Assembly: GCF_003944765.1 (NCBI RefSeq)
Contig: NZ_RWIU01000006.1
Coordinates: forward strand, 124,001-188,000
Source of the DNA: Hymenobacter perfusus
GTDB lineage: Bacteria; Bacteroidota; Bacteroidia; Cytophagales; Hymenobacteraceae
Direction: 5' to 3'
DNA: 64,000 bases
Positions within the stretch are counted from its first letter, which is position 1. Each line of letters starts with the position of its first letter. The position numbers and the translations under genes are program-made. Below, one piece after another: positions 61,447 through 64,000 of this stretch. The notes beneath the pieces are model-generated. The model was not told the DNA's origin. It made no database searches and saw only the letters and a program-made list of their open reading frames with translations.

Positions 61447-62610
61447 ATGACCAACACCTACCGACAATGTACGCGCTGCATCATGGATACCACCGTGCCC
61501 GGTATTCAGTTCGACGCCGCGGGCGAATGTAATTTCTGTGCGTTGCACGATAAGATGGACCGCGCTTTTCCGCTGGGAGAGGCCGGCGCCCGCCACGTGC
61601 AGGAAATGGTGGCCGACATCAGAAAAACCGGTGAGGGCAAAAAATACGACTGCGTACTGGGCGTGAGTGGCGGCCGCGACTCATCGTTTACACTGTGGTA
61701 CTGCGTAGTAAAGCTGGGACTGCGCCCACTGGCCGTGCATTTCAACGACGGCTTCGGCAACCCCGTAGCCGGCGAAAACATGACCAAGGCCTGCCGCAAG
61801 CTGGGCGTGGAAATGCGCACCATCACCTCCGACTGGCGCGAATCGAAAGACCTCAAAATCGCCTTCCTGAAAGCCTCCGTGCCCGATATGGAGGAAGGCA
61901 CCGACGTAGGTATTGCCACGGCCCTGTACGGCGTGGCGGCTAAGGAAGGCATTCAACGCATTGTCATCGGGCAGTCGTTCCGCACCGAGGGAATTGCCCC
62001 GCTGAGCTGGAACTACCTCGATGGCAAGTACCTGAAGGCCGTGCATAAGCAGTTCGGCACGGTGCCGCTGCGGCCCTGGAAGCCCGCCGACCCGGGCTTC
62101 CACCTGGATATCAAGGAAATGTTCTACTACGCCTTCATCCGCCGCATCAAAACCGTAACCCTGCTCTATCACGTCGACTACGTGCGCGCCGACGTGGACC
62201 AATTGCTGGAGCGGGAGCTGGACTGGGTGAACCCCGGGGCACACTATTTCGACGATTTGTACCAGAGCGTCATCTACTACCTCAACCGCACCAAGTTTAA
62301 CATCGACCGGCGTTTGTTCAACTACTCGGCCCTGGTCCGCTCGGGCCAGATGCCGCGCCCGGTAGCTCTGGAACGGGTGCAGCACGTCAATAAAATCGAG
62401 GATCAGAAGGTTATCGAGCTGTGCATCAAGCGCCTGGGCCTCACCCGGGCGGAGTTCGACCAGATTGTGGCTACGCCGCCCACTACGTTCCGCTCCTACC
62501 CCAACAACTACGAGCTGATCCGGCTGCTGAAGTGGCCCATCAAGCTCCTGAGCCAGTTCCGCCTCATCCCCGAATCGGCTTACGACAAGTATTTCAACTG
62601 CGGCACCTGA
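61447..62610 (+). CDS. N-acetyl sugar amidotransferase (WbpG/PseA type)
   Basis: 387 residues. N-terminal zinc-binding cysteines (YRQCTRCIMDTTVPG and CNFCALHDKM), then a PP-loop ATP-pyrophosphatase domain with GVSGGRDSSFTLWYCVVKLG, AVHFNDGFGNPVAGENM, IGQSFRTEGIAPLSWNYLDG. The family makes acetamidino sugars for O-antigen or glycosylation, normally with a HisH/HisF-type ammonia supply. No HisH/HisF-like gene is seen here; the gene overlaps aat (TGATG). Substrate sugar unknown. Confidence 0.92.
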   Translation: MTNTYRQCTRCIMDTTVPGIQFDAAGECNFCALHDKMDRAFPLGEAGARHVQEMVADIRKTGEGKKYDCVLGVSGGRDSSFTLWYCVVKLGLRPLAVHFNDGFGNPVAGENMTKACRKLGVEMRTITSDWRESKDLKIAFLKASVPDMEEGTDVGIATALYGVAAKEGIQRIVIGQSFRTEGIAPLSWNYLDGKYLKAVHKQFGTVPLRPWKPADPGFHLDIKEMFYYAFIRRIKTVTLLYHVDYVRADVDQLLERELDWVNPGAHYFDDLYQSVIYYLNRTKFNIDRRLFNYSALVRSGQMPRPVALERVQHVNKIEDQKVIELCIKRLGLTRAEFDQIVATPPTTFRSYPNNYELIRLLKWPIKLLSQFRLIPESAYDKYFNCGT

Positions 62611-63281
62611 TGCTCCTGCCCTTCCCCGCCGACCCCGACGCGGCCGCCGACGACTCGCTGGAAGGCCTGGTGCTGGCGGGCGGGGCGGCTTCCGTTGAAA
62701 ATCTGGTGGCGGCGTACAGTCGCGGCATCTTTCCGTGGCCGGTACCGGAGTGGCCGGTGCTACCCTGGTTCTGCCCGCCCCGGCGCGGTATCCTGCGGCT
62801 GGAGCGCCTGCACGTGGGCCGCACGCTGGCGCGGGTGCAACGGCAGTCTACCTGGCGCATCAGCTTCAACGAGGCGTTTGAGCCGGTGATGCGCGCCTGC
62901 CGGCAGCAGCCCCGCCCCGGCCAGGACGGCACCTGGATTACGCCCCAGTTGCTGCGCGGCTACACGGCTTTGCACCAGGCTGGCTACGCCCACAGCGTGG
63001 AGGTGTGGGACGGCCCTGCGCTGGTGGGCGGCCTCTACGGCGTGGCGGTGCGGGGCGTATTTGCCGGCGAAAGTATGTTCCACCTCCGCCCCAACGCCTC
63101 CAAGCTGGCCCTGCTGGCCCTCACCGACACGCTGCTAGAGCAGGGCGCGGGCCTGCTCGATATTCAGCAGCTGACGCCCCACCTGACCGCCCTCGGGGCC
63201 GAGGAAGTCAGCCGCCAGGAGTTTCTGGCTCTGCTGGCCCAGGAGCAGGCTGCCGGCCGCACACTGCGTTTCGGCTCCTGA
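62610..63281 (+). CDS. aat: Leucyl/phenylalanyl-tRNA-protein transferase
   Basis: 223 residues. Adds Leu or Phe to N-terminal Arg/Lys, marking proteins for ClpAP. Family pattern: GLVLAGGAASVENLVAAYSR then GIFPWP, WFCPPRRGIL, DGTWITPQLLRGYTALHQ, GVAVRGVFAGESMFHLRPNASKL, LLDIQQLTPHLTALGAEEVS. Start ATG at 62610 overlaps the previous stop by one base. The N-terminus is slightly short but complete in motifs. Confidence 0.94.
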   Translation: MLLPFPADPDAAADDSLEGLVLAGGAASVENLVAAYSRGIFPWPVPEWPVLPWFCPPRRGILRLERLHVGRTLARVQRQSTWRISFNEAFEPVMRACRQQPRPGQDGTWITPQLLRGYTALHQAGYAHSVEVWDGPALVGGLYGVAVRGVFAGESMFHLRPNASKLALLALTDTLLEQGAGLLDIQQLTPHLTALGAEEVSRQEFLALLAQEQAAGRTLRFGS

Positions 63282-63363
63282 TTCGGCCGCACAAGGTCCG
63301 AAGTGGAGCGCACCAGGTTTGGCTGCCCTGCTGCGGACAAGAATCCCACTGCCGAGCGGTAAG

Positions 63364-63410
63364 CAACCAATAAAAAAAGCCTCCTTGTCGGGAGGCTTTT
63401 TTATTGGTTG
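63364..63410. terminator. Bidirectional terminator between aat and the ferredoxin gene
   Basis: CAACCAATAAAAAAAGCCTCC, four-base-rich loop TTGTC, and GGAGGCTTTTTTATTGGTTG; A and T tracts serve both strands. Confidence 0.92.
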
Positions 63411-63462
63411 ATGGAAACCACGAAATTCGAAGAATCCGTCTTAATCCGCAAAAATCCGTGCG

Positions 63463-63813
63463 TTAGGCTTCCTGATGCAGCCACTGCTTTTTGCTGAGCA
63501 GCTTGTCCTGCGACTCGCGGTAGTCGGGGTCGTCCACGCAGCAGTCTACGGGGCAGACGGCGGCGCACTGGGGCTCCTCGTGGAAACCCACGCACTCGGT
63601 GCACTTATCCGATACGATGTAGTAGTACTCATCGGAAACGGGCGTTTGCGGCGCTACGCCCGACACCACTTTGCCCCCATCCTGCTGCACATCTTTCAGG
63701 CTGGTGCCATCGGCCCAGCGCCAGGCTGCGCCGCCTTCGTAAATGGCCGTATTCGGGCACTCCGGTTCGCAGGCACCACAGTTGATGCACTCGTCGGTTA
63801 TCATGATGGCCAT
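63463..63813 (-). CDS. 2[4Fe-4S] ferredoxin
   Basis: 116 residues. First cluster motif CINCGACEPECP, second CTECVGFHEEPQCAAVCP with the 8-residue insertion seen in Allochromatium-type ferredoxins. A 45-residue loop between the cluster motifs (GGAAWRWADGTSLKDVQQDG) is longer than usual. It transfers electrons; the partner is unknown. ATG 63813 chosen (MAIMITDECINCGAC); upstream sequence in frame is AT-rich spacer. Confidence 0.93.
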   Translation of the reverse strand: MAIMITDECINCGACEPECPNTAIYEGGAAWRWADGTSLKDVQQDGGKVVSGVAPQTPVSDEYYYIVSDKCTECVGFHEEPQCAAVCPVDCCVDDPDYRESQDKLLSKKQWLHQEA

Positions 63814-63981
63814 AGCCTCGGTCGTCGTTAAAAAGTAGAAAATCGAATCAGAGAGAGTACGCACACCAGCCGAAGCGGGATGCGGCCGGGCAAAATTAGG
63901 AATAAGCCGTACACAGTTGAGTAATTTCGCCGCTCTGATTTTGTTTTTCTGCTTTCCGGCTTTCATCCCGCACCCGCTCCT

Positions 63982-64000
63982 ATGCTTCACGCCGACCGCC
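63982..64000 (+). CDS. Start of a further gene (six codons)
   Basis: ATG at 63982 reads MLHADR and then the window ends. The 169-base divergent spacer (63814-63981) could hold promoters for both. In some Bacteroidota the gene divergent from this kind of ferredoxin is an acyl-CoA reductase, but six residues cannot show it. Confidence 0.25.

Overview
The window looks like chromosome of a high-GC Bacteroidota bacterium, most like Hymenobacter (Cytophagales). Supporting signs are PorX (regulator of the type IX secretion system), an LpxC-FabZ fusion, SusC-type plug and outer-membrane-barrel TonB receptors, DUF4197 and DUF2490 proteins, -7 boxes of the TAnnTTTG type (typical of Bacteroidota) and few Shine-Dalgarno sequences. 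Placement below family level is inference. I found no rRNA, tRNA, CRISPR array, prophage or intact insertion sequence.

Layout. 1-6600 (all minus): two overlapping glycosyltransferases, DnaG, a luciferase-like monooxygenase and a secreted protein. 6700-10600 (mostly plus): Mrp-type ATPase and NifU-type protein (iron-sulfur cluster handling), an NTF2-like protein and fumarylacetoacetase. 10800-13200 (minus): cobT-cobS-cobC, the end of B12 synthesis. 13300-24500 (minus): a short-chain fatty-acid block with a small membrane protein, an SLC5 transporter-histidine kinase, a lone receiver, a PrpE-like ligase, Acs, and upstream an MHS-type transporter and a porin. 24600-31600: an IS1-type zinc-ribbon/HTH protein divergent from an orphan, DUF2490, M28 peptidase, KptA, flavin reductase and alanine dehydrogenase. 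31700-38300: TsaE, aminotransferase, TonB receptor, isochorismatase-like hydrolase and a small AT-richer patch with a plug-only protein and a lipoprotein. 38400-45800: PorX, then HD protein, lpxD, lpxC-fabZ, lpxA and an ABC ATPase. 45900-51400: acidic protein, two DUF4197 paralogues, CinA and a 2-oxoacid dehydrogenase E2. 51600-60200: small anchored protein, TonB receptor, oligopeptidase B and ValS. 60400-64000: nitrilase-fold protein, N-acetyl sugar amidotransferase, Aat, ferredoxin and the first codons of a further gene.

The most unusual content lies between and inside the genes. Many spacers between co-directional genes hold low-complexity arrays with a strict 7-base period (sometimes 8). 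The word differs at each site (AATTAAA, AGAAGTG, GGTTTTT, GTTGCCC, TAGAGCT), but the design repeats: one arm starts at or inside the stop codon of the upstream gene, a short unique loop follows, and an inverted arm ends just before the next start. Four of these follow one another through the lipid A operon. Similar heptamer arrays lie in frame in the interdomain linkers of DnaG and the E2 protein. Separately, a 21-bp in-frame minisatellite adds about 60 residues to the PrpE-like ligase, a 41-bp repeat array lies between two convergent genes, and several families of REP-like palindromes occupy other spacers.
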